This document shows, one piece after another, positions 50,511 to 59,917 of a stretch of DNA of 64,000 nt. Both the position numbers and the translations under genes were made by a program. The notes beneath the pieces are model-generated. The model searched no databases. It saw nothing but the letters and a program-made list of their open reading frames with translations, and was not told the origin of the DNA. The first letter of the stretch is position 1; each line of letters opens with the position of its first letter. This DNA is from Mycolicibacterium lacusdiani (lineage in GTDB: Bacteria; Actinomycetota; Actinomycetes; Mycobacteriales; Mycobacteriaceae), in assembly GCF_021916785.1 (NCBI RefSeq), contig NZ_JAKCFC010000010.1, positions 1 to 64,000 of the forward strand, read 5' to 3'.

Positions 50511-51599
50511 ATGCGCGCACGAGACCTCGGCGTGGTGGTCGGATCACACCCGACCGGACCGCACAACGCCATCACCGACGTCGGCGGCGTGCGTGTCGGA
50601 CACGTCACCCTGCACGCCGACGGGCCACCCGCCGTCCACACCGGGGTGACGGTCGTCATCCCCCACGCAGGCATCTGGGGTGAGCCGGTGTTCGCCGGCG
50701 CGCACCGGCTCAACGGCAGCGGGGAGTTGACCGGCCTCGAGTGGATCCGGGAGTCGGGCGAGTTGACGACGGCGATCGGCCTGACCAACACCCACAGCGT
50801 CGGCGTGGTCCGAGATGCGCTCGTCGATGCCCAGATCGAAGCGCGCGGCGACGGCGTGTACTGGTCGCTGCCGGTGGTCGGCGAGACCTATGACGGCCTG
50901 CTCAACGACATCAACGGCCACCACGTCCGCGCCGAACACGTCCGCGAGGCGCTGGCGGCCGCCAGCGACGGTGCGGTGGCCGAGGGCGGCGTCGGCGGCG
51001 GCACGGGGATGATCTGCCACGAGTTCAAGGGCGGCATCGGTACCGCGTCGCGCGTCACCCGCACCACCGCCGGCGGCTACACCGTCGGCGTGCTGGTGCA
51101 GGCGAACCACGGTCGGCGGGAGCACCTGCGGATCAACGGCGTGCCCGTCGGCGAGATGATCGGGCCGGACCGCGTTCCGCTGCCCGGCGTCCCGTCGCGC
51201 TACGAACGTGGTTCGGGATCCATCATCGTGATCGTCGCGACCGACGCCCCGCTGCTCCCGCACCAGTGCGCCCGTCTCGCGCAACGTGCGGCGCTCGGGG
51301 TGGCGAACGTCGGCGGCAGGGGCGAGCAGTACAGCGGTGACCTGATGCTGGCGTTCGCCACCGGCAACCGCGGCATCCCGGCCTACGCATGGGACGAGGA
51401 CGCCGACGCCGGGACACCGGAGATCCCGCTGCGGATGGTTGCGCCGCAACTGATGACGCGGTTGTTCGACCTGACGATCGAGGCCACGGAGGAAGCGATC
51501 GTCAACGCCATGGTCGGCGCCACCACGCTCACCGGGCGCAACGGGATGACGGTGCACGCGCTGCCGCACGACGCGCTGCGGCAGGCGTTCGCGAACTAG
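50511..51599 (+). CDS. P1-family aminopeptidase (DmpA/BapA-like)
   Basis: A 362-residue Ntn hydrolase that self-cleaves at Gly-Ser in RYERGSGSIIVIVATDAPL (about 240) to free the N-terminal Ser nucleophile. NAITDVGGVRVGH and GLTNTHSVGVVRDA are typical of the large subunit, and GGGTGMICHEFKGGIGTASR of the core. It releases N-terminal residues, including D- or beta-amino acids in studied relatives. Start ATG 50511. Confidence 0.9.
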   Translation: MRARDLGVVVGSHPTGPHNAITDVGGVRVGHVTLHADGPPAVHTGVTVVIPHAGIWGEPVFAGAHRLNGSGELTGLEWIRESGELTTAIGLTNTHSVGVVRDALVDAQIEARGDGVYWSLPVVGETYDGLLNDINGHHVRAEHVREALAAASDGAVAEGGVGGGTGMICHEFKGGIGTASRVTRTTAGGYTVGVLVQANHGRREHLRINGVPVGEMIGPDRVPLPGVPSRYERGSGSIIVIVATDAPLLPHQCARLAQRAALGVANVGGRGEQYSGDLMLAFATGNRGIPAYAWDEDADAGTPEIPLRMVAPQLMTRLFDLTIEATEEAIVNAMVGATTLTGRNGMTVHALPHDALRQAFAN

Positions 51600-51603
51600 C
51601 TGG

Positions 51604-51619
51604 TAAACCAACCGGTATA
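51604..51619. promoter_or_regulatory. Candidate TetR operator, imperfect palindrome
   Basis: TAAACC-AACC-GGTATA, five of six arm positions paired, 9 bp before the ATG of the TetR gene. Probably its own operator. Confidence 0.5.
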
Positions 51620-51627
51620 CTTCGGAC

Positions 51628-52221
51628 ATGACTACCCAAGCCGAGCCGCGGCGCGGTGGCCGGGGTGCCCGCCAACGGATCATCGACGCCGCCGTCGAAC
51701 TCTTCTACCGGGAGGGCATCAACGCCACCGGTGTGGAACGGCTGGCGGCCGAAGCCTCGGTGTCGAAGCGAACGCTCTACCAACACTTTCCGAGCAAGAC
51801 GGCCGTGGTCAAAGAGTATCTACGCTACATCGGGCAAACCGTCGGCGATCCCGTCCATCCCGGCGAGAAGGCGCCGAGGCGCAGCCCCAGGTCGCGCATC
51901 CTGGGGTCGTTCGAGACGCCGCCCTCAGCAGGGTTGATGCGCGGCTGCCCGTTCCACAATGCCGCCGTCGAAGCCGCCGACGGCATGCCGGAGGTGCACG
52001 ACATCGTCGAGGCACACAAGCGCAGCTACATCGACGCGATGACCGACTTGGCGCGGCAGGCAGGCGCTGCCAACCCGAAATCGATGGGCCACCAGCTCGC
52101 GATCCTGTTCGAGGGCGCCGCCGCGATGTCCACGTCGCTCAACGATCCCGCACCCTGGACCTACGCCAGGAAGGCGGCTCAGACCCTCCTCGACGATGCG
52201 GTCGGCCGAGCTTCGGCTTGA
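51628..52221 (+). CDS. TetR-family regulator
   Basis: A 197-residue regulator with ATGVERLAAEASVSKRTLYQHFPSKTAVVKEYL as HTH and a C-terminal domain with RGCPFHNAAVEAADG, a motif seen in one TetR subgroup. ATG start. The operator-like palindrome sits immediately upstream. No obvious target gene lies next to it on the same strand, so it may act elsewhere. Confidence 0.87.
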   Translation: MTTQAEPRRGGRGARQRIIDAAVELFYREGINATGVERLAAEASVSKRTLYQHFPSKTAVVKEYLRYIGQTVGDPVHPGEKAPRRSPRSRILGSFETPPSAGLMRGCPFHNAAVEAADGMPEVHDIVEAHKRSYIDAMTDLARQAGAANPKSMGHQLAILFEGAAAMSTSLNDPAPWTYARKAAQTLLDDAVGRASA

Positions 52222-52228
52222 CGGGCCT

Positions 52229-52411
52229 CTAGCCGTCGACGAACGCGATCAGTCGGGGATCGTCGGAGGTGAACCGGTCGACCTCCTCGCCCCCGTCGCA
52301 TCGCAGTAGCGCGACCGTCACGCCGTGCCTGGTGCGGGCGACCACCTGCCAGGTGGCGCCTGCGTCTACCCAGCGCTGCAGTTCGGCCACTCGGTCCCGG
52401 TCTGCGGACAT
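52229..52411 (-). CDS. Small conserved-looking protein, 60 residues
   Basis: Encodes MSADRDRVAELQRWVDAGATW... ending FTSDDPRLIAFVDG; soluble, with helix then beta-strand pattern and GEEVDRF near the end. GGGGA precedes the ATG; an in-frame ATG at 52429 is the alternative. It sits between convergent TetR and divergent membrane protein genes. Function unknown. Confidence 0.65.
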   Translation of the reverse strand: MSADRDRVAELQRWVDAGATWQVVARTRHGVTVALLRCDGGEEVDRFTSDDPRLIAFVDG

Positions 52412-52463
52412 GTCCCCACGATCGCACACCCGCGCGCGTCACCCGCTGTAATAGGCTGCCGCC

Positions 52464-52889
52464 GTGGACGTCAGCTCGCGGGTAGGCATCGGTGCCGTGT
52501 TCGTATGGCTCGGCATGGTCCTGGCCATATCGTTCCTCGAGGCGCCGCTGAAGTTCCGCGCGCCGGGCGTGACGCTGCAGCTGGGGCTTGGGATCGGCCG
52601 ACTGGTGTTCCGCGCGCTGAACGTGTGCGAACTCCTGCTCGCCGTCGTCATCGCCGTCACCCTGTTCACCCACGACACCTCGACCAGCGTCGACGCCGCG
52701 GTGACGGTGGCGGTGGGGTCGCTGCTGGTGCAGACCGTGCTGATCAGGCCGATGCTGTCGCGGCGGACGGCGGCGGTCCTCGAGGGCGAGGAGCGGGCGC
52801 GGTCGGTGGCGCACTTCGCCTACATCGCGTTGGAGGTGGTGAAGGTGGTGGCACTCATCGTCAGCGGCGTCCTCCTGCTCGGGAGCTAG
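52464..52889 (+). CDS. Four-helix integral membrane protein
   Basis: A 141-residue protein with hydrophobic segments near residues 6-26, 45-66, 78-95 and 115-140, and charged loops (SRRTAAVLEGEERARS). GTG start. No family is recognised; size and layout resemble small DUF membrane proteins common in actinobacteria. Its stop shares CTAG with the facing NmrA-like gene. Confidence 0.72.
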   Translation: MDVSSRVGIGAVFVWLGMVLAISFLEAPLKFRAPGVTLQLGLGIGRLVFRALNVCELLLAVVIAVTLFTHDTSTSVDAAVTVAVGSLLVQTVLIRPMLSRRTAAVLEGEERARSVAHFAYIALEVVKVVALIVSGVLLLGS

Positions 52890-53725
52890 CCCGCCTCCTG
52901 CACCCACTGCTCGAAGGACTGCCAGCCGATGTCGGGGTAGCGGTCGCGCAGGGCGGGAATGTCGGCGCTGTAGCCGGTCGTCGAGAGGAACCCGAACATC
53001 GCCCGCATGTCCGGCGACTCGATCTCAGCCGGGTCGTGGGAGTGCGCCACCACCTCGCGTCCCCACGTCTCGGACAGGACGGCAGCCATCTGCCGCGGTG
53101 TCGGCGCATCCGACGCGACGTCGATGCGCGCGCCCAAATGCGTTGTGGCATTCTCGAATACGTGCACCACGAACCGGCCGAGGTCGCGTCGGGACAGTTG
53201 CTGCAGCTGAGTGTCAAGCCCGACGGCCAGATCCAGGCGGCCGGCCTTCACGTCGTCGATGCCCCCGAGGAGGTTGTCGTAGAAGTACGTCGGCCCGACG
53301 ATGGTGTACGGCACGCCGGAGTCGGCGAGCAGACGCTCGGTCGCCGCCTTCGTCTCGAAGTGCGGAATGCCGGTGCCGCGGTCCGCGCTGGCGACCGACG
53401 AGAAGACCAGGTGCGGCACGGCGGCGATTCCGGCGGCAGCGACGACGGCGCGGCCCTGGGCCAGTTCGGCCTCCTCACCGTCCTCGAACGGCGTGGTCAT
53501 CGCGAAGACGCCGGCCGAGTCGCGCATCGCTGCGGCGAGGGCGTGGGCATCACTGATGTCGGCCTCGGCGAGTTCGGCCCCGCGGTCCCGCAATGATCGC
53601 GACCGCGCCGAGTCCGCCGAGCGCACCACGGCGCGCACGGACCGCCCGCCTTCGAGCAGCGCGTCGAGCACGGCGCCACCCTGGCCACCGGTGGCTCCCA
53701 ACACGACGTACGGGTCATTCATCAT
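52886..53725 (-). CDS. NmrA-like NAD(P)-binding protein
   Basis: A 279-residue atypical SDR with VVLGATGGQGGAVLDALLEGG at the N-terminus and VPYTIVGPTYFYDNLLGG in the NmrA/isoflavone-reductase-like part; no YxxxK pair. Such proteins bind NAD(P) and act as reductases or redox sensors. Start at the first of two adjacent ATGs (53725), five bases after GGAGG. Confidence 0.82.
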   Translation of the reverse strand: MMNDPYVVLGATGGQGGAVLDALLEGGRSVRAVVRSADSARSRSLRDRGAELAEADISDAHALAAAMRDSAGVFAMTTPFEDGEEAELAQGRAVVAAAGIAAVPHLVFSSVASADRGTGIPHFETKAATERLLADSGVPYTIVGPTYFYDNLLGGIDDVKAGRLDLAVGLDTQLQQLSRRDLGRFVVHVFENATTHLGARIDVASDAPTPRQMAAVLSETWGREVVAHSHDPAEIESPDMRAMFGFLSTTGYSADIPALRDRYPDIGWQSFEQWVQEAG

Positions 53726-53754
53726 CAAGGCCTCCACATCGGTGCGAGCAAGAG

Positions 53755-54831
53755 GTGACACGCTACCCGAGTAGGCTCACGGTCATCCCCATCAACGACG
53801 CGTCCGGCCCAGCACTCCGCGTTGCCGTGTTGTCCCCACTCGCGTGGCGGACACCCCCGCGGCACTACGGGCCGTGGGAGCAGTTCGCGTCGCTGCTCAC
53901 CGAGGGACTCGTGGCGGCAGGCCACCACGTCACGCTGTTCGCCACCGGTGACTCGCTCACGTCGGCCGAACTGCACTCCACCACGGCGTGCGGGTGGTCG
54001 GAGGACGAGTCGATCGACGCCAAAGTCGCCGAGTGCCTGCACATTGCGTCTGTCTTCGAGCGGGCCGACGACTTCGACGTCATCCACAACGGCTTCGACT
54101 TCCTGCCCCTGACGTACAGCGACCTCGTCAGCACGCCTGTGGTCACCACGATTCACGGGTTCTCATCCGAGCGCATCGTGCCCGTCTACGAACGGTACGA
54201 CGCGACAACGGCTTACGTCTCCATCAGCGACGCCGACCGGCATCCGCGCCTGCACTATGCCGCGACGATCCACCACGGCATCGACTTCGGCGGGTTCGCG
54301 GTGCACCCGTCGCCGGGGGAGCATCTGCTGTTCTTCGGAAGGATCCACCCCGACAAGGGCACTGCCCACGCGATCGAGGTCGCCCGCCGGTGCGGCCGGC
54401 GGCTCGACATCGCAGGCATCATCCAGGACGACGAGTACTTTCGCACCGAGGTCGAGCCCCACGTCGACGGCGATCGCGTGCGCTATCTCGGCGCCGTCGA
54501 CGCGTCGGCTCGGGCCGAGGTCCTCGGAGGCGCGTACGCGCTGCTGCATCTGATCGACTTCGACGAGCCGTTCGGCTACAGCGTCGTCGAGGCCATGGCG
54601 TGTGGCACGCCGGTGATCGCCACTGACCGCGGGTCCATGCCGGAGCTGATTACCCATGGCCTCACGGGGTTCCTGGTCCGCGACGTCGACGCGGCCGTGG
54701 GGGCGATCGGCGACGTCGGCGGGCTGGACCGGCCCGGCATCGCCGACCACGCGGCGCGGCGCTTCACCGTCGAGGCCATGGTGGACCGCTACGTGGACGT
54801 GTACCGCGACGTGATCGGAGACCGACCGTGA
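53755..54831 (+). CDS. Glycosyltransferase family 4
   Basis: A 358-residue GT-B glycosyltransferase. LRVAVLSPLAWRTPPRHYGPWE opens the acceptor domain, LLFFGRIHPDKGTAHAIEVARR the donor domain, and EPFGYSVVEAMACGTPVIATDRGSMPELI binds the nucleotide sugar. GTG 53755 is the only standard start before the domain; the domain itself begins about 20 residues later. The stop overlaps the glucosidase GTG (GTGA). Confidence 0.86.
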   Translation: MTRYPSRLTVIPINDASGPALRVAVLSPLAWRTPPRHYGPWEQFASLLTEGLVAAGHHVTLFATGDSLTSAELHSTTACGWSEDESIDAKVAECLHIASVFERADDFDVIHNGFDFLPLTYSDLVSTPVVTTIHGFSSERIVPVYERYDATTAYVSISDADRHPRLHYAATIHHGIDFGGFAVHPSPGEHLLFFGRIHPDKGTAHAIEVARRCGRRLDIAGIIQDDEYFRTEVEPHVDGDRVRYLGAVDASARAEVLGGAYALLHLIDFDEPFGYSVVEAMACGTPVIATDRGSMPELITHGLTGFLVRDVDAAVGAIGDVGGLDRPGIADHAARRFTVEAMVDRYVDVYRDVIGDRP

Positions 54832-56552
54832 CATTGCCTTCGCCCGCACCGTGGTGGCGAACCGCCGTGGTCTACCAGATCTATCCGCGGAGCTTCGCGG
54901 ACTCCGACGGCGACGGCATCGGCGACCTCGGCGGCATCGTGCAGCGGCTCGGCCATCTCCAGACGCTCGGGGTAGACGTGATCTGGTTGTCACCGGTCTA
55001 CCGCTCGCCGCAGATCGACAACGGTTACGACATCAGCGATTACCGCGACATCGATCCCTTGTTCGGCACCTTGGCACAGTTCGACGAAATGCTCGCCGAA
55101 GTGCACCGACGCGGGATGAAGCTGGTAATGGACCTCGTCGTCAACCACACGTCCGACGAGCACCCGTGGTTCGTCGAGTCGCGGTCGTCGCGCGAGAACC
55201 CCAAGCGCGACTGGTACATATGGCGCGACGCACGCGACGGCGCCGAGCCGAACAACTGGGCGTCGTTCTTCTCGGGCTCGGCCTGGACGTGGGACGACGC
55301 CACCGGCCAGTACTACCTGCACCTGTTCGACCGGAAGCAACCAGACCTCGACTGGGAGAACGCCGAAATGCGCAAGGCCGTTCACGACACCATGTCGTGG
55401 TGGCTCGACCGCGGCGTCGACGGCTTCCGCATGGACGTCATCAACTTCATCTCCAAGGTCGACGGACTTCCCGACGCCCGCCCGGTCCCCGGACAGCAAT
55501 TCGTCAGCGCCCTCGACCAATTCGCGGACGGGCCGCGCGTCCACGACTACCTCGCGGAGATGCGCCGCGAGGTGTTCGGCAGTAGGGACGCCGACGTCAT
55601 CACCGTCGGCGAGATGCCCGGCGTGACCACCGAGCAGGCCCGGCTCTACACCGACCCCGCGCGCGGGGAACTCGACATGGTGTTCCAGTTCGAGCACATG
55701 TCGGTCGACCAGGCGCCGAACGACAAGTACGTCGACGCAGGCCTGGACCTCGTCGTGCTGAAGAAGTCGCTGCACCGATGGCAGGCGGCGCTGGCCGACG
55801 CTGGATGGAACAGCCTGTACTGGAACAACCACGACCAACCTCGCGTGGTGTCCCGGTTCGGCGACGACTCCCCGGAGTTCTGGGCGGCTTCGGCGAAGGC
55901 TCTCGGCACCGTCTTGCACGGCATGCGCGGCACACCGTTCGTCTATCAGGGCGAGGAGCTGGGGATGACGAACTTCCCGTTTCGGTCGGCGCAGGACTTC
56001 GTCGACCTCGAAGCCGTGAACTACCACCGGGGCGTGCTCGACGGCGGCGGCGATGCGGCCGCTGCACTGGCCGGTCTCGCGCACTTCAGCCGGGACAACG
56101 CACGCACGCCAATGCAATGGGACTCGGGGCCCAATGCCGGCTTCACGACCGGGGAGCCCTGGCTCCCGTTGAACCCCAACCACTCCTGGCTGAACGCCGC
56201 GGCGCAGGCCGACGACGGCAACTCGGTGTTCGCGCACTATCGGGCACTGATCCGCCTCCGCCACGAGCTGTCGGTTCTGGTCGACGGTGACTTGACGCCA
56301 CTGTGGGAGGAGGACCCGCAGATCTGGGCTTACGTCAGGAGCACGGCCGAGACCGCACTGCTGGTGGTCGCCAACTGCGGGCGGGAAAGCCGGACGGTGG
56401 ACGTTGGCCCGGAATGGCTGGCAGCCGAACTGGTGCTGGGCAACCTCGCGGGCACCCCGGCCACGGTCGAGTCGACGGCCCTTCACCTGGGCGGTTGGGA
56501 TGCGCGGATCTACGTCAAAGGTAGACAAAGCTACCCTGACCAGGTCCGGTAG
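54828..56552 (+). CDS. aglA: GH13 alpha-glucosidase / oligo-1,6-glucosidase
   Basis: A 574-residue cytoplasmic GH13 enzyme. Nucleophile Asp203 (GFRMDVINF), acid/base Glu262 (VGEMPG) and Asp336 (NNHDQPR) are all present. The residue after the nucleophile is Val, which in characterised enzymes favours alpha-1,6 bonds. GTG start coupled to the glycosyltransferase gene. It hydrolyses short alpha-glucans or isomaltose/trehalose-type sugars; transglycosylation is possible. Confidence 0.9.
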   Translation: MTLPSPAPWWRTAVVYQIYPRSFADSDGDGIGDLGGIVQRLGHLQTLGVDVIWLSPVYRSPQIDNGYDISDYRDIDPLFGTLAQFDEMLAEVHRRGMKLVMDLVVNHTSDEHPWFVESRSSRENPKRDWYIWRDARDGAEPNNWASFFSGSAWTWDDATGQYYLHLFDRKQPDLDWENAEMRKAVHDTMSWWLDRGVDGFRMDVINFISKVDGLPDARPVPGQQFVSALDQFADGPRVHDYLAEMRREVFGSRDADVITVGEMPGVTTEQARLYTDPARGELDMVFQFEHMSVDQAPNDKYVDAGLDLVVLKKSLHRWQAALADAGWNSLYWNNHDQPRVVSRFGDDSPEFWAASAKALGTVLHGMRGTPFVYQGEELGMTNFPFRSAQDFVDLEAVNYHRGVLDGGGDAAAALAGLAHFSRDNARTPMQWDSGPNAGFTTGEPWLPLNPNHSWLNAAAQADDGNSVFAHYRALIRLRHELSVLVDGDLTPLWEEDPQIWAYVRSTAETALLVVANCGRESRTVDVGPEWLAAELVLGNLAGTPATVESTALHLGGWDARIYVKGRQSYPDQVR

Positions 56553-56566
56553 GCTCTGCGGTCGAG

Positions 56567-57190
56567 ATGACTGAGATCGATGAAGCGTTGCCGGTCCTCC
56601 CGCGCGAGCTGACGTCCATCACCGACGCGGTGCGCGCCGTTCCGGCGCCACCGACACCGGCGCTGGCCGAGCCGTACTACTTCCGCCTCGTCGATGCCCG
56701 TGCCGACGCCGAGATGATCTCCGAGTGGATGAACCGGCCGCACCTCGTCGAGGCGTGGGAATACCCGCACCCACCGAACTGGTGGCGCGGTTACCTCGGT
56801 GCGCAACTGGCAGGCGACTACTCGCGCCCGTTCATCGCCAGCTTCAAGGGCAAGGAGATCGCCTACCTCGAGATCTACCGCGCCGCAAGGGATTCGATCG
56901 CTCCGCGCTATGCATCCGATCCGCACGACCTGGGGCTGCACGCAGCGATCGCCGACCTGCGCTTCCTGAACAAGGGCATCGCGCCGATCCTGCTGCCGCG
57001 GGTGATGGCCAGCCTGTTCGAACTCGAACCCCAGTGCCGCCGAATCATGTTCGACCCCGACCACCGCAACACCGGCGCTCGCGCGGTCTGCGAGTGGGCA
57101 GGGTGCGCGTTCCTCGGCGAACACGACATGGCGAATCGCCGGATGGCGCTCTACGCGCTGCCGCGCACCCCGGACGACGTGCCCAGGTAG
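56567..57190 (+). CDS. mbtK: Mycobactin lysine N-acyltransferase MbtK
   Basis: A 207-residue GNAT-fold acyltransferase of the siderophore (IucB/AlcB-like) type. It contains LVEAWEYPHPPNWWRGYL, YLEIYRAARDSIAPRY, and DPDHRNTGARAVCEWAGCAFLGEHDM. It attaches the long acyl chain to the lysine of mycobactin. It faces mbtN with 10 bp between stops, as in M. tuberculosis Rv1347c/Rv1346. No clear iron box lies upstream. Confidence 0.9.
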   Translation: MTEIDEALPVLPRELTSITDAVRAVPAPPTPALAEPYYFRLVDARADAEMISEWMNRPHLVEAWEYPHPPNWWRGYLGAQLAGDYSRPFIASFKGKEIAYLEIYRAARDSIAPRYASDPHDLGLHAAIADLRFLNKGIAPILLPRVMASLFELEPQCRRIMFDPDHRNTGARAVCEWAGCAFLGEHDMANRRMALYALPRTPDDVPR

Positions 57191-57200
57191 CTCAAGGTAG

Positions 57201-58343
57201 CTAGGGCAGCTGGTTGAACTCGGCGTAGCCGTCGTAGTCGGGCTTCATCGCCGCCGCCACCAGCTCCCACAGCACCTCGTCGGTGCCGCCGCCGACGCGT
57301 GCCAACTTCATGTCACGCCACCACCTTCCGAGCGGTGTCTCGTCGACCAGGTAGCCCGAGCCGCCGAAGACGTGCATGCATTCGTTGACCACCTCTTCGC
57401 CGAGGCGGGCGGCGTTGACCTTCATCGCGGCTGCGGTACGCAGATCCAGCTTGCCGGTCGCGGCGATGCCGTCGAGCGCGTAGCGCAGCATGTCGACGCG
57501 CGCCTGCAGGTCGGCCATCCGCAGCCGGAGTGCCTGGTGCTCGTACAGGGTTTGGCCGAACTGTCGGCGAGTCATCATGCGCGCCAGCGTGATCCCGAGC
57601 ACGCGCTGGGCCGACGACGACACCAGGCCGGCCACCGACATCCGCTCCTGAGCGAGGCCCCACGAGATCGCGGCCAGTCCGATGCCCGCGCGGGCGACCA
57701 GGGCGTCGGCGGGCACCCACGTGTCGATGTGCACGGCGGCGGTGTCGAGCGGTCCGGCGCCGACCTTGCGGTACGGCGTCTGCACCTCGCACTGCGCCAG
57801 CGGGACGGCGATGACGACGACGCTGCCGTGCTTGCTGTTCGGGTCGTGGTCGACGCTCCGGGCCACGGCCATGACGTGGTCGGCGATGGGGGACAGTGAT
57901 ACGTACTTCTTGATGCCGGTGACGCGGAACCCGTCGCCCTCGGTGCGGACTTCGGTGCCGACGATCTGCAGGTCGGATCCGCCGGACTGCTCGGAGGCGC
58001 CGATGCACAGCACGGCCTCGCCGCGGATGGCTTGTTCGGCGATGTCCTTGAGGTAATCGGACTTGCCGAAGCGGCGCAGGATGGCGATTGCCGAGTCGTG
58101 CAGGCCGATACCGACGCCGATGCCCGCGGACCCCAGCTGGCCCAGCTTCCTTGCCAGCGCGATGACCTTGGCCACGTCGGACTGCTGCTGCCCGGCAGGC
58201 CACTTCGCCGCGAATACGCCGTTCTCGCCGAGGTATTCGATGAGTTCACGCGGGAAGTGCTCGGTGTCCTCGGCCTCGGCTGTCCACTTGGTCACCCGGT
58301 CGTCGAACACGCTGTCGAGCAGTTCGGTGTAGCTCTCGGTCAT
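57201..58343 (-). CDS. mbtN: Acyl-ACP dehydrogenase MbtN
   Basis: A 380-residue acyl-CoA dehydrogenase-family protein that makes the cis double bond of the mycobactin acyl chain on MbtL. SEQSGGSDLQIVGTEV and MHVFGGSGYLVDETPLGRWW are the family motifs. ATG start within the overlap ATGA with mbtM. Last gene of the mbtL-M-N operon. Confidence 0.92.
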   Translation of the reverse strand: MTESYTELLDSVFDDRVTKWTAEAEDTEHFPRELIEYLGENGVFAAKWPAGQQQSDVAKVIALARKLGQLGSAGIGVGIGLHDSAIAILRRFGKSDYLKDIAEQAIRGEAVLCIGASEQSGGSDLQIVGTEVRTEGDGFRVTGIKKYVSLSPIADHVMAVARSVDHDPNSKHGSVVVIAVPLAQCEVQTPYRKVGAGPLDTAAVHIDTWVPADALVARAGIGLAAISWGLAQERMSVAGLVSSSAQRVLGITLARMMTRRQFGQTLYEHQALRLRMADLQARVDMLRYALDGIAATGKLDLRTAAAMKVNAARLGEEVVNECMHVFGGSGYLVDETPLGRWWRDMKLARVGGGTDEVLWELVAAAMKPDYDGYAEFNQLP

Positions 58344-59917
58344 GGGTTCGCGCCCTCCAGGTTTCGCTTGACCTCCAGCCGGCGCAGCTTGCCCGACGAG
58401 GTTCGGGGCAGTGCCCCGGGTGCCATGAACACGACGTCGGCGGGTACCACCCCACACTCGGATGCGATGCGCGCCACGAGTTCACTGCGCGCGGCGGGTT
58501 CGTCGGCGCCCTTGAACTCCGCGGCGATCACCAGGCCGGGGCGTGCGGACGACTCGCCGGTGCCCACGGCGACGACCGCACCTTCGCGCACGCCGTCGAC
58601 CTGGCCGGCGATGCGCTCGATCTCGGTGGGGAAGACGTTGCGGCCTGCAACGGTGATGAGTTCCTTCGCGCGGCCACAGACGACGAGTCCGCCGTCGACG
58701 AAGTAGCCGATATCACCCGTCGGCAGCCACGCGTCGCGGTCGATGGGGTCGTCGTCGACGTATCCGCTCATGAGCGACGTACCGCGGACCTCGACGTCGC
58801 CCACCTCGCGGCCGGTGACCTCTGTGCCCCGCTCGGCGTCGGTGTTGATCCGCACCTCCATGCCTGGGATCGCGTCGCCGAGCACGGCGAACCGCCGGGT
58901 CGACTCACCGGTGTCGGTCGCGACGGTGGGCTCGTCGACCGCGAGGCCGGAGAACGGGATGGGAACCGTGACCGCACAAGTCGATTCGGCCAGACCGTAG
59001 GAGGGTGCGAGGGCGGTCGGGTCGAACCCGAAGCGCGCCATCTCGGTGGCGAACCGCTCGGTGCCCGCGCAGTCGACCGGCTCACCGCCGTTGAGTGCGA
59101 AGCCAAGGTTGCTCAGGTCGACGTCGTCGCCGACGATGCGCGCGTACTTTCCGATGATGTTGTAGGCCATGTTGGGAGCGGCGGTCATGGTCGCCCGACT
59201 CTCGGTGAGCCACTTCAGCCACCCGAACGGGTTGCCTGCGAACGACGTGGTGGGCGCCTGCCAGAGATCGGCGCCGCCGAGCGCCGAGGTGAGCATGAAG
59301 GCCAGGCCCATGTCGTGGTAGATCGGCAGCCAGCTGTGCGCCCGGCTGTTGTGGTCGACGACGACGCGGTCGACGAGACCGCGATAGTTCGCCAGCGCCG
59401 CCGCGGGCGAGATGCGCGCTGCCTTCGGCGTTCCGGTGGAGCCTGCCGTCCCCTGCAGGATCGCGACCTCGCCTTCGGACGACGGCGTGAACGTGGTGGA
59501 CCGGCGGTCGTGCGCCACCTCGGTCACGTCGTGCAAGGCGACGGCGTCATCGCGACCACGCAGTAGATCGAGCTGCGTGCCGTGGCTGAACACGGTCGTG
59601 ACGCCGATGGACCGGAACCGGCTCAGCGTGGCCTGGGACCACTGGTCGGGATCGGCACCGCGAATGGGTCCCGGCAGGATCGACAGGGCCGCGCCCGAGA
59701 GGAACGTGCCGGGAATGGCGGCGAGGAACTCGATACTCGGCTCGCCGACGAGGCCGACCGCGGTGGCACCGTCGATGCGCTGGGCGACGTTCTGGGCGCG
59801 GGTGTGCACCTCGTCCCACGGATGGCGCTGCCAGTCGCCGCTGTCGGCGTCCAAGACGTTGAGCGCGTTCGGCGACCTCGTCATCGCCTCCGACAATGCG
59901 GACGCGAGGACGTTCAC
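58340..59917 (-). CDS. mbtM: Fatty acyl-AMP ligase MbtM
   Basis: A 525-residue adenylate-forming ligase that activates the fatty acid and loads MbtL. AILQGTAGSTGTPKAARIS is the ATP-binding P-loop, SYGLAESTCAV the A5 region and LPTGDIGYFVDGGLVVCGRAK the A8 region; ends with PRTSSGKLRRLEV. It overlaps both neighbours by four bases. Confidence 0.93.
   Translation of the reverse strand: MNVLASALSEAMTRSPNALNVLDADSGDWQRHPWDEVHTRAQNVAQRIDGATAVGLVGEPSIEFLAAIPGTFLSGAALSILPGPIRGADPDQWSQATLSRFRSIGVTTVFSHGTQLDLLRGRDDAVALHDVTEVAHDRRSTTFTPSSEGEVAILQGTAGSTGTPKAARISPAAALANYRGLVDRVVVDHNSRAHSWLPIYHDMGLAFMLTSALGGADLWQAPTTSFAGNPFGWLKWLTESRATMTAAPNMAYNIIGKYARIVGDDVDLSNLGFALNGGEPVDCAGTERFATEMARFGFDPTALAPSYGLAESTCAVTVPIPFSGLAVDEPTVATDTGESTRRFAVLGDAIPGMEVRINTDAERGTEVTGREVGDVEVRGTSLMSGYVDDDPIDRDAWLPTGDIGYFVDGGLVVCGRAKELITVAGRNVFPTEIERIAGQVDGVREGAVVAVGTGESSARPGLVIAAEFKGADEPAARSELVARIASECGVVPADVVFMAPGALPRTSSGKLRRLEVKRNLEGANP

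Noticed and set aside
56520..56560. GGTAG-acaaag-CTACC palindrome and GGTAGGCT as an iron box for mbtK
   Set aside because: Spacing is wrong for IdeR and the best alignment reaches only about 9 of 19 positions.
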